Part shown: piece after piece, positions 1 to 7,811 of the stretch
Numbering within the stretch: position 1 is the first letter of the stretch
Layout of the letters: the number at the start of each line of letters is the position of its first letter
Assembly (NCBI GenBank): GCA_034399355.1
Contig: JAXMMT010000032.1
Span: 17,221 to 81,220, forward strand
DNA length: 64,000 nt
Source: UBA2279 sp034399355
GTDB lineage: Bacteria; Actinomycetota; Coriobacteriia; Anaerosomatales; Anaerosomataceae
Direction: 5' to 3'
Program-made: the position numbers and the translations under genes
Notes under the pieces: generated by a model
Told to the model about the DNA's origin: nothing
Seen by the model: only the letters and a program-made list of their open reading frames with translations
Database searches by the model: none

Positions 1-377
1 TGGAGCGAACCATACTTGCCCGAGATGACGCCTTCCTTGCGGAAGAACAGGTAGTACTTGAGCGTCTCAACCAGCTGATGACGGTTCTCGGCCTGCGGTA
101 GCCAGTTCTTGATGTCGGTGTCGACCTCGCGGGTCCCCAGCTGGTTCGCAGTCTTCACGAAGAAGGCGGCGACGATGCGGAAGACGAGGTTGATGAGGAT
201 GACATACATCGCGACGAAGTGCATGCCGCGGGCTACACCCATAAACCCGGCAGAGAAGAACGGGAAGTGGATGTAGAAGCCCGAGAACGCGAGCATCACC
301 ATACAGATCAGGTTGATCCAGTGGGTGATGACGAACACCAGCGGATGTGCCTCACGGTAGTGTGTGTGAGAACCCAT
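1..377 (-). CDS. Ni/Fe-hydrogenase b-type cytochrome subunit (partial)
   Basis: Membrane di-heme cytochrome b that takes electrons from the periplasmic uptake hydrogenase and passes them to quinone. The ATG at 375-377 directly follows the TAG stop of the large subunit (378-380), so the two are translationally coupled. About 125 residues are visible before the window edge. The N-terminus MGSHTHYREAHPLVF is followed by two hydrophobic segments (about residues 14-40 and 48-70). Histidines at HW (about 19) and MHF (about 52) are candidate heme ligands. The next part resembles the loop between helices 2 and 3 of the HyaC/HydC family. The C-terminal half is outside the window. Third gene of a small-large-cytochrome operon, as in group 1 membrane-bound hydrogenases. 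Confidence 0.88.
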   Translation of the reverse strand, partial: MGSHTHYREAHPLVFVITHWINLICMVMLAFSGFYIHFPFFSAGFMGVARGMHFVAMYVILINLVFRIVAAFFVKTANQLGTREVDTDIKNWLPQAENRHQLVETLKYYLFFRKEGVISGKYGSL

Positions 378-2054
378 CTACATCACCCCCATCGGAGACG
401 ACATCACAGTGCTCTCCTTGCCGGTCTTTGTGTCCACCACGTGGACAGCACAGCCGATTCAAGGATCGAAGCTGTGTGCGATGCGAAGCATCTCAAGCGG
501 CCGCTCGACATCGAAGACCGGCGTGCCGACGAGTGCCTCCTCCATCGGGCCGCGGACACCAGCGGCGTCACGGGGCGCGATGTTCCAGGTGGTCGGTGCG
601 ACGACCTGGTAGCCCTTGATCTTGTTGTCCTTGACGTCGATCCAGTGACCAACAGAGCCACGAGGTGCTTCCCAGAGTCCTGAGCCGGCGCCGTCGAAGG
701 TCTCGCGGGCCTTGAAGAACTCGGAGTCGCCACCCTTGATGCCTCCGACAAGCTCGCCGACCCACATGAGCGCGAGATCGGCGACGTAGGCTGCCTCAAG
801 GTTGCGAGCGGCGACGCGGCCGAGCAGCGACACCAGGATCTCTGGCTTGCCGCCAACGCCGAGTGCCTCGAGTGTGAGGTCGATGAGGGCCTTGGGGGTG
901 CGGATCGATCCTGCCGCCGCGTCGGGGACGAGGTTCTTGCCGCCTGCCTCATACACGTAGGCTGCGACCATGCGTGCAAGGGGTCCGACCTCGGCCGGCT
1001 TCTCCTTGCAGCGTGCAGCTTTGCCGTAGGAGTACTTGTCGTTCGTGTCGTACGCCGTGAACGCGACTTTCGTCTCGCCCTTGGAGGGGTTGAGTCCGTT
1101 ACCGGAGTCGTACCATGAGTGGTCGACGTACTCGGTGACATCGTCGGGGCCGACTTCTTCGGCCTTGAGACCGCCGGTTACAAAACCACGGGGCAGGAAG
1201 CGGTTGTACGGATCCCGATCTGCAGCTTCGAAAACACCCCAGCTCAGGAAGTTACCACAGCCTCCGCCATATCCTGCGGTATCCAGGATGAACGGTGCGA
1301 TGGCGAGGGTGTCCGGGATGAGCGCAGTGTCGATGAACTCCTTCACTCTGATGAAGTTGAAGAGGATGTCATCGAGCTTCTGCTCGGTAGGCACGAATGC
1401 TGTGCCGCCCGGAACCGACGTCATCGGGTGCGGGAACTTGCCGCCGATAACAGCCACGATCTCGTTGGCCACAGCTTGCATCTCGAGAGCCTCGAGGTAG
1501 TGGGCCGTAGCGATGAGGTCGAGCTCCGGCGGAAGTACGTAGCCGGGGTGGTCCCAGTAGTGACCGCCCAAAAACGACAGCTGGCCGTTCTCGGCGAACG
1601 CGGTCAGGCGCTTGGCGATCGCGCCGAAGTCCGCAACACGGGTGCCGGCGGCCTGCGCAAGAGCGTAGGTGTCGGCGATGTTGGCGGAAAGGGCGTTTAT
1701 CGGACTCACGTAGTCGAGAGCCGCCAGCGTGTAGAACCACAGGATGTGACTGTGCAGATACTGCGCGGCCTCAAGTAGGTTGCGGATGATACGGGCGTTG
1801 TTCGGGATGGCGATGCCGAGCGCGGCTTCGGTGGAAAGCGAAGACGCGTGGCTGTGCGAGATAGGACAGACACCACAGATGCGCTGAGTGACATAGAATG
1901 CGTCCTCAGGCTGACGGTCAAGCATGACCGTCTCCATGCCGCGGTAGAGCGTTCCGGAGACCCAGGCGTCTTTGACGACACCATCCGTGACTTCACACTC
2001 GACGCGAAGGTGACCTTCGATTCGGGTGACAGGGTCGATGACTGCGCGTGCCAC
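378..2054 (-). CDS. [NiFeSe] hydrogenase large subunit with in-frame UGA selenocysteine
   Basis: Catalytic subunit that oxidises H2 at a Ni-Fe centre. It starts at a GTG overlapping the small-subunit TAG by one base, behind a GGGAGGCGA ribosome site. The N-terminal nickel motif RICGVC gives Cys60 and Cys63. The frame meets TGA at 459-461 in the context HSFDP-UGA-IGCAVH, exactly where the family has DPCxxCxxH. It then continues for 26 codons to TAG at 378-380. Reading UGA as Sec532 restores the second pair (Sec532/Cys535), the His that precedes maturation cleavage, and a removable tail ending in MGVM. This matches the Sec position in known [NiFeSe] hydrogenases. A hairpin follows the UGA. If UGA were a stop, the protein would be 531 aa and lack two nickel ligands. 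A conventional gene call ends wrongly at 459. Confidence 0.9.
431..461 (-). promoter_or_regulatory. SECIS-like hairpin following the UGA codon
   Basis: On the mRNA, 11 nt after the UGA (459-461), a perfect 7-bp stem UGUCCAC/GUGGACA (447-441 with 437-431) closes a GUG loop. Bacterial SECIS elements lie inside the coding region just behind the UGA, with the SelB-binding apical stem at about this distance. The spacing and stem fit. The loop sequence is not identical to the Escherichia coli element, which is expected because these elements diverge between phyla. Confidence 0.68.
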
Positions 2055-3268
2055 TATTTATCGCCTCCCTTCTTCGCGAGACGCTTACGGTCGTGCTTCT
2101 TCATGTCCTCCATGGGAGGCCCGTCGCCTACACGACCGGCGGCCTTCATGCCAAGACCGTGCGCTACGAGCGCTGCCGCGGCGACGCCGCCGACGACTGC
2201 GCCAACGGTGCCGGGCTGGACGTTGCCGAGCGCATCGCCCATCTGCATGTCGGAGAGCCTCTTGAAGAACGGAGCGTTGTTGTCGACCCAGTTCAGGCCG
2301 CCACAACCGATGCAGGGGCTGCCTGCTTCGACACACCAACTGGTCCGGCGGTTCCACCGCACGATTGGGCAGTTGGTGAACGTCTGCGGACCCTTGCAGC
2401 CCATTTTGTAGAGGCAATAACCCTTGGCCTCTTCAGCGCTGCCGAACTCGGTGACGAACTCACCGTTCTCAAAGTGGCCGCGGCGCGGGCAGTTGTCGTG
2501 AATGCTCTGGCCGAAGATACCCTTCGGCATGAGCAGATCGACATCGCCGTACTTGCGGTCGGTGTAAGAGCGGGTGATCCACTCGGTCTTCTCCACGAAT
2601 GCGTTGACGTCGCGGTCGGCGACCAGCAGCAGCTGGACGACCATGGCCACGATCCACTCGGGGTTGACCGGGCAGCTGGGCAGGTTGACGACAGGGGTCT
2701 TGATCTTCTCGTGGTTCAACCACGCCTGGACGCCTGTGGCCTCGGCAGGGTTGGGGTAACCATAGACCCATCCGCCGTCCACCGCACATGATCCCACTGC
2801 GATGATAGCCGCAGCACCTGCAGCGGCCTCAGACAGGATTTCCGTGCCTTTCTTGCCGGCCACGAGCAGGGTGTTCCCATCCTGGCCGGTCATGACGGAG
2901 CCTTCGTAGATGACGATGTAGCCGCCCTTGGCGATCGTCTCTTCTATGTTCTTCTCCGCTTGCTCGCCCGCAGCAGCCATGATCGTCTCGAAGTAGTTGA
3001 TCGAAAGGTAGTCGAGAACGATCGTCGCAACGTCGGGGGAGTCCACCTGTGCGATGGACTCGGTACAGCCGGTGCAAGATCCACCGTTCAGCCATAGAGC
3101 GGGCATCAGCTTGGGTGCCCCTTCGAGAGCTGCGGCAATCTGAGGTGCCATCGTTTCGGACAACCCGAGTGCCGCGGCAACGCTGCCGCAATACTTCAGG
3201 AAATCGCGACGGGTAACGCCGCGGACCGCGAGCAGGTCGTGCAGCGCGTTGTGCCCCTCATGCGCCAT
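2054..3268 (-). CDS. [NiFe(Se)] hydrogenase small subunit, Tat-exported
   Basis: Iron-sulfur subunit that carries electrons from the NiFe site to the cytochrome. The ATG at 3268 has AAGGAGG at 3277-3283. A GTG seven bases upstream lies inside that ribosome site and is less likely. The 404-aa product has a twin-arginine signal (TRRDFLK, Arg20-Arg21), so the dimer is exported folded. The proximal cluster motif CTGC (65-68) follows in LNGGSCTGC. Later cysteines in SCPVNPEW, GCKGP, NCPIVRW, SWC and CIGCG supply the medial and distal clusters. A hydrophobic helix at about 355-377, followed by a basic tail, anchors the enzyme outside the membrane next to the cytochrome. Its TAG stop overlaps the GTG of the large subunit. 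Confidence 0.93.
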   Translation of the reverse strand: MAHEGHNALHDLLAVRGVTRRDFLKYCGSVAAALGLSETMAPQIAAALEGAPKLMPALWLNGGSCTGCTESIAQVDSPDVATIVLDYLSINYFETIMAAAGEQAEKNIEETIAKGGYIVIYEGSVMTGQDGNTLLVAGKKGTEILSEAAAGAAAIIAVGSCAVDGGWVYGYPNPAEATGVQAWLNHEKIKTPVVNLPSCPVNPEWIVAMVVQLLLVADRDVNAFVEKTEWITRSYTDRKYGDVDLLMPKGIFGQSIHDNCPRRGHFENGEFVTEFGSAEEAKGYCLYKMGCKGPQTFTNCPIVRWNRRTSWCVEAGSPCIGCGGLNWVDNNAPFFKRLSDMQMGDALGNVQPGTVGAVVGGVAAAALVAHGLGMKAAGRVGDGPPMEDMKKHDRKRLAKKGGDK

Positions 3269-3544
3269 GCCATACACCTCCTTGGTGTCATAACGGTACC
3301 TACAGTGCAGGTAAAGACTGTGGTCGCCGGGCCCTATTGCCCGACTATCGAGCGCGCATTCCTCCTTCCTGGATCTCGATGTGATTCCTTATCGCCTTGA
3401 GCGGGATCATCACGACAGTAGACCGGCTCTGTGTCGCGGGCCCGAGGCTAACGTGGAGAGACGGGCGCGTGGTGACGCATTCGCGGCCCCGGGAACGGGT
3501 GATGACGGCGGGGAAGGAGGCAGGTCGCAGTGTCTGCGACAAAT

Positions 3545-3566
3545 CTTGGGGCAGGCCTGCCCCAAG
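3545..3566. repeat. 22-bp perfect palindrome
   Basis: CTTGGGGCAGG followed immediately by CCTGCCCCAAG, a dyad with no spacer. It lies about 280 bp upstream of the hydrogenase small-subunit start. It could be a dimeric regulator site or a cruciform. No T-run follows on either strand, so it is a poor terminator. Confidence 0.65.
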
Positions 3567-3745
3567 GGGAGTTCGAGTGTTGATCGCGCAAGACCCTGTG
3601 AGGGAGACGTAAGCAGCAACGCTCTCTCGGTACGCATGACCGGGTCGGTCATCGCGCTCCAGTTCCTCGTCTGCCAGGGTCGGCCATCGCCGACGTACTT
3701 CCACAGCCCTCTCGGCTCCTTATTGTGAACCCGCTAACAGAATGA

Positions 3746-3808
3746 TGTATCAGCACGTGGCCATAGTGTATCAGCACGTGACCATAGTGTGACAGTACGT
3801 GACCATAA
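3746..3808. repeat. Three tandem 21-bp repeats with CACGTG/TACGTG cores
   Basis: Units at 3746-3766, 3767-3787 and 3788-3808. The first two differ by one base (GTGGCC versus GTGACC) and the third is more diverged (TACGTGACC). Two units contain the palindromic hexamer CACGTG. A 21-bp period places the cores on the same DNA face. Together they lie about 130 bp upstream of the DUF2249 start, which suggests cooperative binding of a regulator. Confidence 0.75.
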
Positions 3809-3937
3809 AAACGGGACGCTGTTCGCGTGGAAGAATTCTCGGTCCGACTGCAGCGATCTGCTGTCTTCAAGCCAGAAGGCGATAGTCAGCAGGAATCGGG
3901 GGTCGAACGACTAATCTGTACAGGAGGGTTAGGATGG

Positions 3938-4249
3938 GTGAAAGAACTCGGCGCAGGAGACCTCCTCAGCACACGCGAAGGTGACAGCTTGAGCAACGCA
4001 GCGAACGGTCTGGTCATGGATTTGCGAGGGCTGACTCCCGCGATGAGGAGACCGGTCGTGTTTGCCGTGGTCGACAAGATGCTAGAGACCGACTGTCACG
4101 ACAGTATCGTCATCATCTGTGATCACGATCCGTCAGGTCTGGGGTATCAGCTCGATCTCAGGCGCGAGACGCGCGGCTGCTTCGAGTTCGACACGAACCA
4201 GCGACTTGACGGCGCCTGGGTGGCGTTGATCCGAAGGCGTATGCTCTAG
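3938..4249 (+). CDS. DUF2249 domain protein
   Basis: A 103-aa protein. The GTG at 3938 is chosen because GGAGGG lies nine bases upstream; the frame is open back to 3827 but no ribosome site supports that start. Residues from about 27 onward (LDLRGLTPAMRRPVVFAVVD, then IICDHDPSGLGYQLD) match the DUF2249 family, a small alpha/beta fold related to TusA/SirA. These proteins often occur with hemerythrin or redox regulators in anaerobes and may bind small ligands or metals; the function is not established. The three tandem repeats upstream suggest dedicated regulation. The stop at 4247-4249 overlaps the stop of the convergent HAD remnant. Confidence 0.75.
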   Translation: MKELGAGDLLSTREGDSLSNAANGLVMDLRGLTPAMRRPVVFAVVDKMLETDCHDSIVIICDHDPSGLGYQLDLRRETRGCFEFDTNQRLDGAWVALIRRRML

Positions 4250-4716
4250 TCAGTGGCCAGGTGAGGTAGCAGCTCTGCCAAGTCGAAGAGATCGCCGCGG
4301 TAGTCCGCTACGGCAACAGGGTCAGGCCCCACGTAGAACGTCCTCATCCCCGTGTCGGCGGCAGGCATGTCGAGGAACCGGTCATCGCCGACCATCAGAC
4401 ACTCCGTCGGGTCGGCGCCAACCATCTCCGCGGTTTGTGTGAAGTACTCAGGCAAGGGCTTGCATGCGCGCATGGTCTCGTAGCTGGTTACAACGCTCAG
4501 ACCAAGGTCGTCGAGACCGGCCCAGGCGATGCGGTGTTCCACCGCTGCCTTCGGGAAGATGGGGTTCGTGGCGACAGCTACGCGCAGTCCGAGAGAGAGG
4601 GCGGTCTCCACGGCCGATCGGGCACCTGGCTTTGGACCGTAGTCGCAACCGAGTGTCGGGAAGACGTATGCACGTACGTACGTCCTGCGAATGATACCCG
4701 AGGAAGGTTGCGTGTT
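4246..4716 (-). pseudogene. Truncated HAD-superfamily hydrolase
   Basis: The open frame runs from just after a TGA (4717-4719) to TAG at 4246 and encodes the C-terminal two thirds of a haloacid dehalogenase-type phosphatase. Motif II lies in VAVATNP, the motif III lysine in CKPLPEYF and motif IV in VGDDRFLDMPAA. The N-terminal DxDGT nucleophile motif and cap are missing. No start codon exists before the GTG at 4611, and that start would cut into the fold. The break lies next to the inverted repeat at 4718-4756, so the N-terminal part was probably lost by deletion or rearrangement there. The protein is unlikely to be active. Confidence 0.75.
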
Positions 4717-4717
4717 T

Positions 4718-4756
4718 CACGAAGGGTGGCGGGTTTCAAACCCGCCACCCTTCGTG
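4718..4756 (+). terminator. Long perfect hairpin, possible terminator
   Basis: Nineteen-base arms beginning CACGAAGGGTGGCGGG on the left, with their exact complement on the right, around a single central C. TTTACTTAA follows on the plus strand. It sits between the decayed HAD frame and the Crp/Fnr gene. It could insulate the regulator gene, or mark the rearrangement that truncated the HAD gene. Confidence 0.6.
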
Positions 4757-4832
4757 TTTACTTAATAGTGCGGCGCCACAGCACGGCGCTGTGGGTCTTG
4801 AGCCGGACCTGAAACGCACCGATAAGGAAGCC

Positions 4833-5528
4833 ATGAGCACGTCATCGAGAGCGTACATAGCTGGCAAGCTGCGATGTTTCACGATGTTTGCCGACCTGAC
4901 CGAAGGGGATCTGGCCACCCTCGCAGGTCTGATGACCTTCAAGCAGTTCCCGAAGGGCTCGTTCGTCCTTGTGCAGAATGCGCAAGGGGCAGCCGTGTAC
5001 TTCCTCGTTGCGGGTCGTGTGAAAGTGTCGGTTACCTCGCCGGTGGGGAAGGAGTTGGCGCTCAACTACCTGGAGGCCCCGGCGCACTTCGGTGAAATGA
5101 GTCTGGTGGACGCGGAGCCCAGGTCTGCGGATGTCATCGCCGTGACAGACATTGAAGCGTTCGCGCTCGATGCCAGGGACCTATCTACCGCGATACAGTT
5201 GCAGCCCGAGCTCGCGTTGACCCTCATTGGCACACTCTCCCGACGCGTGAGGGAGATGATCTCACGTCTGGAAGGCATGGCGTTCCACGACGCCACTCAC
5301 CGTATCATGAGGGTGCTTCTGAATGTCGCGACCGCTTCGTACGAGTCAGTAGGTGTGCCGATTGTGGAGGGGCTGACGCACTACGAGATCGCGACGCTCG
5401 CAGGAACGTCGCGTGAGACAGCGAGCCGGGTCATCTCCCAGCTTGGCAGGGACGGGATCGTCGGCACTAAGGGCCGGAAGATTGTTGTCGACCTGCTCGC
5501 GCTTGGTGAGCTGCTTGAGACTGACTAA
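4833..5528 (+). CDS. Crp/Fnr-family transcriptional regulator
   Basis: A 231-aa one-component DNA-binding regulator. The ATG at 4833 is preceded by AAGGAAG with tight spacing; a GTG at 4791 would add 14 residues without support. The N-terminal cyclic-nucleotide-type beta-barrel runs from about residue 10 to 125 (FTMFADLTEGDL, PKGSFVLVQ, GRVKV, HFGEMSLVD). A long dimerisation helix follows, then a winged helix with recognition segment AGTSRETASRVISQL (about 186-202). There is no N-terminal cysteine cluster, so it is not a classical Fe-S Fnr. The ligand could be a nucleotide, heme-bound gas or another redox signal. A Crp-like dyad (5621-5636) lies about 95 bp downstream of its stop. Confidence 0.88.
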   Translation: MSTSSRAYIAGKLRCFTMFADLTEGDLATLAGLMTFKQFPKGSFVLVQNAQGAAVYFLVAGRVKVSVTSPVGKELALNYLEAPAHFGEMSLVDAEPRSADVIAVTDIEAFALDARDLSTAIQLQPELALTLIGTLSRRVREMISRLEGMAFHDATHRIMRVLLNVATASYESVGVPIVEGLTHYEIATLAGTSRETASRVISQLGRDGIVGTKGRKIVVDLLALGELLETD

Positions 5529-5620
5529 CGGTTCGTAGGCCGTTCCAAACGGCTGAAGGTTAGCTCAACGGTAGGCTCAGAGCGCTGTAAGGGTACCGTT
5601 TATCCGAAGTGTCGACTCTC

Positions 5621-5636
5621 TGTGACGTGCGTCACG
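5621..5636. promoter_or_regulatory. Crp-type operator dyad
   Basis: TGTGACGTGCGTCACG fits the TGTGA-N6-TCAC consensus of Crp-family proteins. It lies 68 bp upstream of the secreted-protein gene at 5704 and just downstream of a Crp/Fnr gene. That gene's product is the obvious candidate to bind here. Confidence 0.55.
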
Positions 5637-5703
5637 CCTCCACGCCAATCCGCGGACGATACCTTTCGTGTGTGAGTAATCAGCACGGAAAGGGCGGAGT
5701 GCG

Positions 5704-6057
5704 ATGAGGCGGGTTGCACGATACTCAACAGTTTCGGTTTTTGTGGTACTAGTACTGCTTTTGTCGGCGAGTCCGGCTCTTGCGGATGAACCCGTGCTTG
5801 TGGACTCTCAGGTCGAGACAGTGAACGGCACGCAGATTGCCACAGACATCATCTCTAAGATCACCGACATCGAGCTGGGCTCCAGCGGAGTGACTGTGAC
5901 GCTGGACGTCGATGGCGAGGAGCGCCCCATGAACATCAGTCTCGGCGGAGAGAGCGGCAAGGGTGCAGTGGGCGGCATGTTCGGACTTGCCACGCTGTCC
6001 GGCGTTGCGATCACAGCTGTCAGATTCATCGGCAAGTTCATCAGGATGAGACACTAG
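5704..6057 (+). CDS. Secreted or membrane-anchored protein of unknown function
   Basis: A 117-aa protein starting at ATG 5704 behind GGCGGAG. It has a clear signal peptide: basic MRRVAR, a hydrophobic run at about 10-22, and a likely cleavage after SPALA. The middle (about 28-80) is a small polar domain rich in Val and Thr, suggesting beta strands. A glycine-rich hydrophobic stretch (GAVGGMFGLATLSGVAITAV) near the end could form a transmembrane helix, followed by a basic tail RFIGKFIRMRH. I do not recognise a family. The Crp-like dyad upstream suggests control by the neighbouring regulator. Confidence 0.6.
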   Translation: MRRVARYSTVSVFVVLVLLLSASPALADEPVLVDSQVETVNGTQIATDIISKITDIELGSSGVTVTLDVDGEERPMNISLGGESGKGAVGGMFGLATLSGVAITAVRFIGKFIRMRH

Positions 6058-6127
6058 CTCCCAGCGCATCCGAGCTCCGGAACGGGAAAGAACTCCTACA
6101 GTCCATTTCAGTCGCATGGAGGTTGCG

Positions 6128-6355
6128 ATGAGAGAGTTCACGACTGAGGAGTTGAGGCAATTCGACGGAGCCGGTGGTAGTCCCGCGTACGTAGCCTTCA
6201 AGGGCTTCGTCTACGATGTGACAGAGAGCGCGATGTGGGGCGATGGTGACCACGAGGGCATACACTCGGCCGGCACGGACTTGACGGAGGCGCACGGTGA
6301 TGCGCCACACGACGAACACATCCTCGATTTTCCAAGGGTAGGGAAGCTGGCCTAG
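6128..6355 (+). CDS. Small cytochrome b5-like heme-binding protein
   Basis: A 75-aa protein. ATG 6128 is chosen because GGAGG (6118-6122) lies five bases upstream; the in-frame ATG at 6116 overlaps that site. The pattern FTTEELRQFDG, PAYVAFKGFVYDVT, HEGIHSAGTDLT, APHDEHIL matches the soluble cytochrome b5-like heme/steroid-binding proteins of anaerobes. The histidines in HEGIHSAG and APHDEH are the probable axial ligands; the eukaryotic HPGG motif is altered, as usual in this subgroup. The role is unknown, perhaps electron transfer or heme handling. The stop overlaps that of the convergent methyltransferase by two bases. Confidence 0.78.
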   Translation: MREFTTEELRQFDGAGGSPAYVAFKGFVYDVTESAMWGDGDHEGIHSAGTDLTEAHGDAPHDEHILDFPRVGKLA

Positions 6356-7644
6356 TCGGCGTCGAGCACAAGCACCGTCTCGACGTGGTAGGTCTGCGGG
6401 AACAGGTCGACGGGAACCGCCTCCGTCGGCCTGTATCCGTATCCGACTATGCGTGCGGCGTCACGGGCGAGTGTGGTGGGGTCACAGGAGACGTACACGA
6501 TTCTTCGTGCACCAGTCGCGGCAAGTGATGCGACGGTGCTCTCGGCGAGACCGCCGCGCGGCGGATCGACGACGACGAGGTCGGCCCGACCGAGCGCGGG
6601 CAGGACGCGGTCAGCATCGCCGGGCTCTATCTCGGCGAAGATGTCGTTCACCTCGAGGTTGCGGCGGAGGTCAGCGATGGCGTAGCGTGACGACTCGACG
6701 GCGATGACGTTGTCGGCCATCTCGGCGAGTGGAAGCGTGAAGGTGCCGACGCCTGCGAACAGGTCGATGACCCGGTCGGTGCCATTCGGCGCGAGCGCCT
6801 CAGCGACGACGCGCCGGAGCTGACGCGCCGCTGCTGTGTTCACCTGGAAGAAAGACGGCGCCGAGACAAGATAGCGGTGGTTGTCCAGCTGCTCCTCCCA
6901 CATCCCCGGGCCGCCGAGTACTTCGACTTTGGTGACGTTGCGTGCCTTGAGATCACCCTTGAAGAGCACGCGCGTCACAGTGCGTGCGCCTACCGCGTCT
7001 GCGATGATCTTGGCGGCAAGCTGGCGGGGGAAAGGGCCAGGTGCGGTCCAGAGGTCGACCTCCACTTTGCCCGCGCTGGAGACGCGCAAGGCGACCCGCT
7101 CCACAGCCGTGTCGCCGCGTGAGGAGAGGTAGCGCAGGGCGCCGGTGAGAGAGCGTGGGGCGCGCTCGAGTTTCTTGGGTAGGAGGGGGCAGCGCTCGAC
7201 CGGGAGGACACGTGCGGAGCCTGCACGCGAGTATCCGAGCGCCAGCCCCTGTGGTGTCGAGGTCGCGGAGAGTTCGATCTTGTTGCGGTATCCGTATGAG
7301 TGCGTGCTTCCGAGTGCCTCACGCACGGGAACCTCAAGCTTGCCGATACGCTCCAACGCGTCGGCGATGGCACGGCGCTTCCACTGGAGTTGTGTGCCGT
7401 AGTCGACATGCTGCCACTGACAGCCCCCACACTCGCCGAAGTACGTACAGCGTGGCGTCACCCGGTCCTTCGAAGGTGTGAGGACCTCGTCGATCACGGC
7501 CTTGCGGAATCTGCCGTGGTCTTCGGTGATGGTTGCACGCACGATATCACCCGGACATGACCCGTCGACGAAGACGGTGACGCCGTCCTCGGCCCGTGCT
7601 ACGCCGGCTCCTCCGTATGCTAGGCTTTCAACTGTGAGGTCCAC
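6352..7644 (-). CDS. RNA uracil-5-methyltransferase, RumA/TrmA type
   Basis: SAM-dependent enzyme that makes 5-methyluridine in 23S rRNA or tRNA. The GTG at 7644, with AGGAG five bases upstream, puts the product (430 aa) directly at the TRAM domain VDLTVESLAYGG. The frame is open upstream (ATG at 7719), but that would add residues unlike the family. The Fe-S cysteines are in CTYFGECGGC (about residues 66-75). The SAM site is VIDLFAGVGTF. The catalytic cysteine is in YVSCDPTTLARD near the C-terminus. Family length is about 400-460. Which uridine it methylates cannot be decided from sequence. It runs convergent to the cytochrome b5-like gene. Confidence 0.88.
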   Translation of the reverse strand: MDLTVESLAYGGAGVARAEDGVTVFVDGSCPGDIVRATITEDHGRFRKAVIDEVLTPSKDRVTPRCTYFGECGGCQWQHVDYGTQLQWKRRAIADALERIGKLEVPVREALGSTHSYGYRNKIELSATSTPQGLALGYSRAGSARVLPVERCPLLPKKLERAPRSLTGALRYLSSRGDTAVERVALRVSSAGKVEVDLWTAPGPFPRQLAAKIIADAVGARTVTRVLFKGDLKARNVTKVEVLGGPGMWEEQLDNHRYLVSAPSFFQVNTAAARQLRRVVAEALAPNGTDRVIDLFAGVGTFTLPLAEMADNVIAVESSRYAIADLRRNLEVNDIFAEIEPGDADRVLPALGRADLVVVDPPRGGLAESTVASLAATGARRIVYVSCDPTTLARDAARIVGYGYRPTEAVPVDLFPQTYHVETVLVLDAD

Positions 7645-7811
7645 GCATGCTCCTGTCGGCTGCCATCGGCGACCATCATACGTCAGCGAGGCAATGGGTA
7701 TGCTGTTGAGTGTAGACATGCACGTGCCGATAGGTAGGAGAACGTCGATACCCGCGAAGTGGGCCCGCAATCGTGATCGAGTGTCGTCCGTCGAGGAGGT
7801 CATCGAGCGCA

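Larger units (their letters stand above)
3269..3937. other. Regulatory intergenic region between hydrogenase operon and DUF2249 gene
   Basis: A 669-bp stretch between divergent genes. It holds the hydrogenase ribosome site (3277-3283), a 22-bp perfect palindrome (3545-3566) and three 21-bp tandem repeats (3746-3808). The open frames in it lack ribosome sites and recognisable protein character, so I annotate no gene. Promoters for both flanking genes must lie here, but I could not place a convincing -35/-10 pair. Confidence 0.6.

Noticed and set aside
3345..3726. Short frames on both strands upstream of the hydrogenase genes
   Set aside because: No ribosome sites, biased composition, and they cross the palindrome; treated as regulatory DNA.
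5541..5556. Short hairpin GCCGTT-CCA-AACGGC after the Crp/Fnr stop
   Set aside because: Six-bp stem with no T-run; too weak to call a terminator.
5558..5600. tRNA-like string GGTTAGCTCAACGGTA after the Crp/Fnr gene
   Set aside because: It resembles a D arm only; no acceptor stem, anticodon loop or T arm can be built around it.
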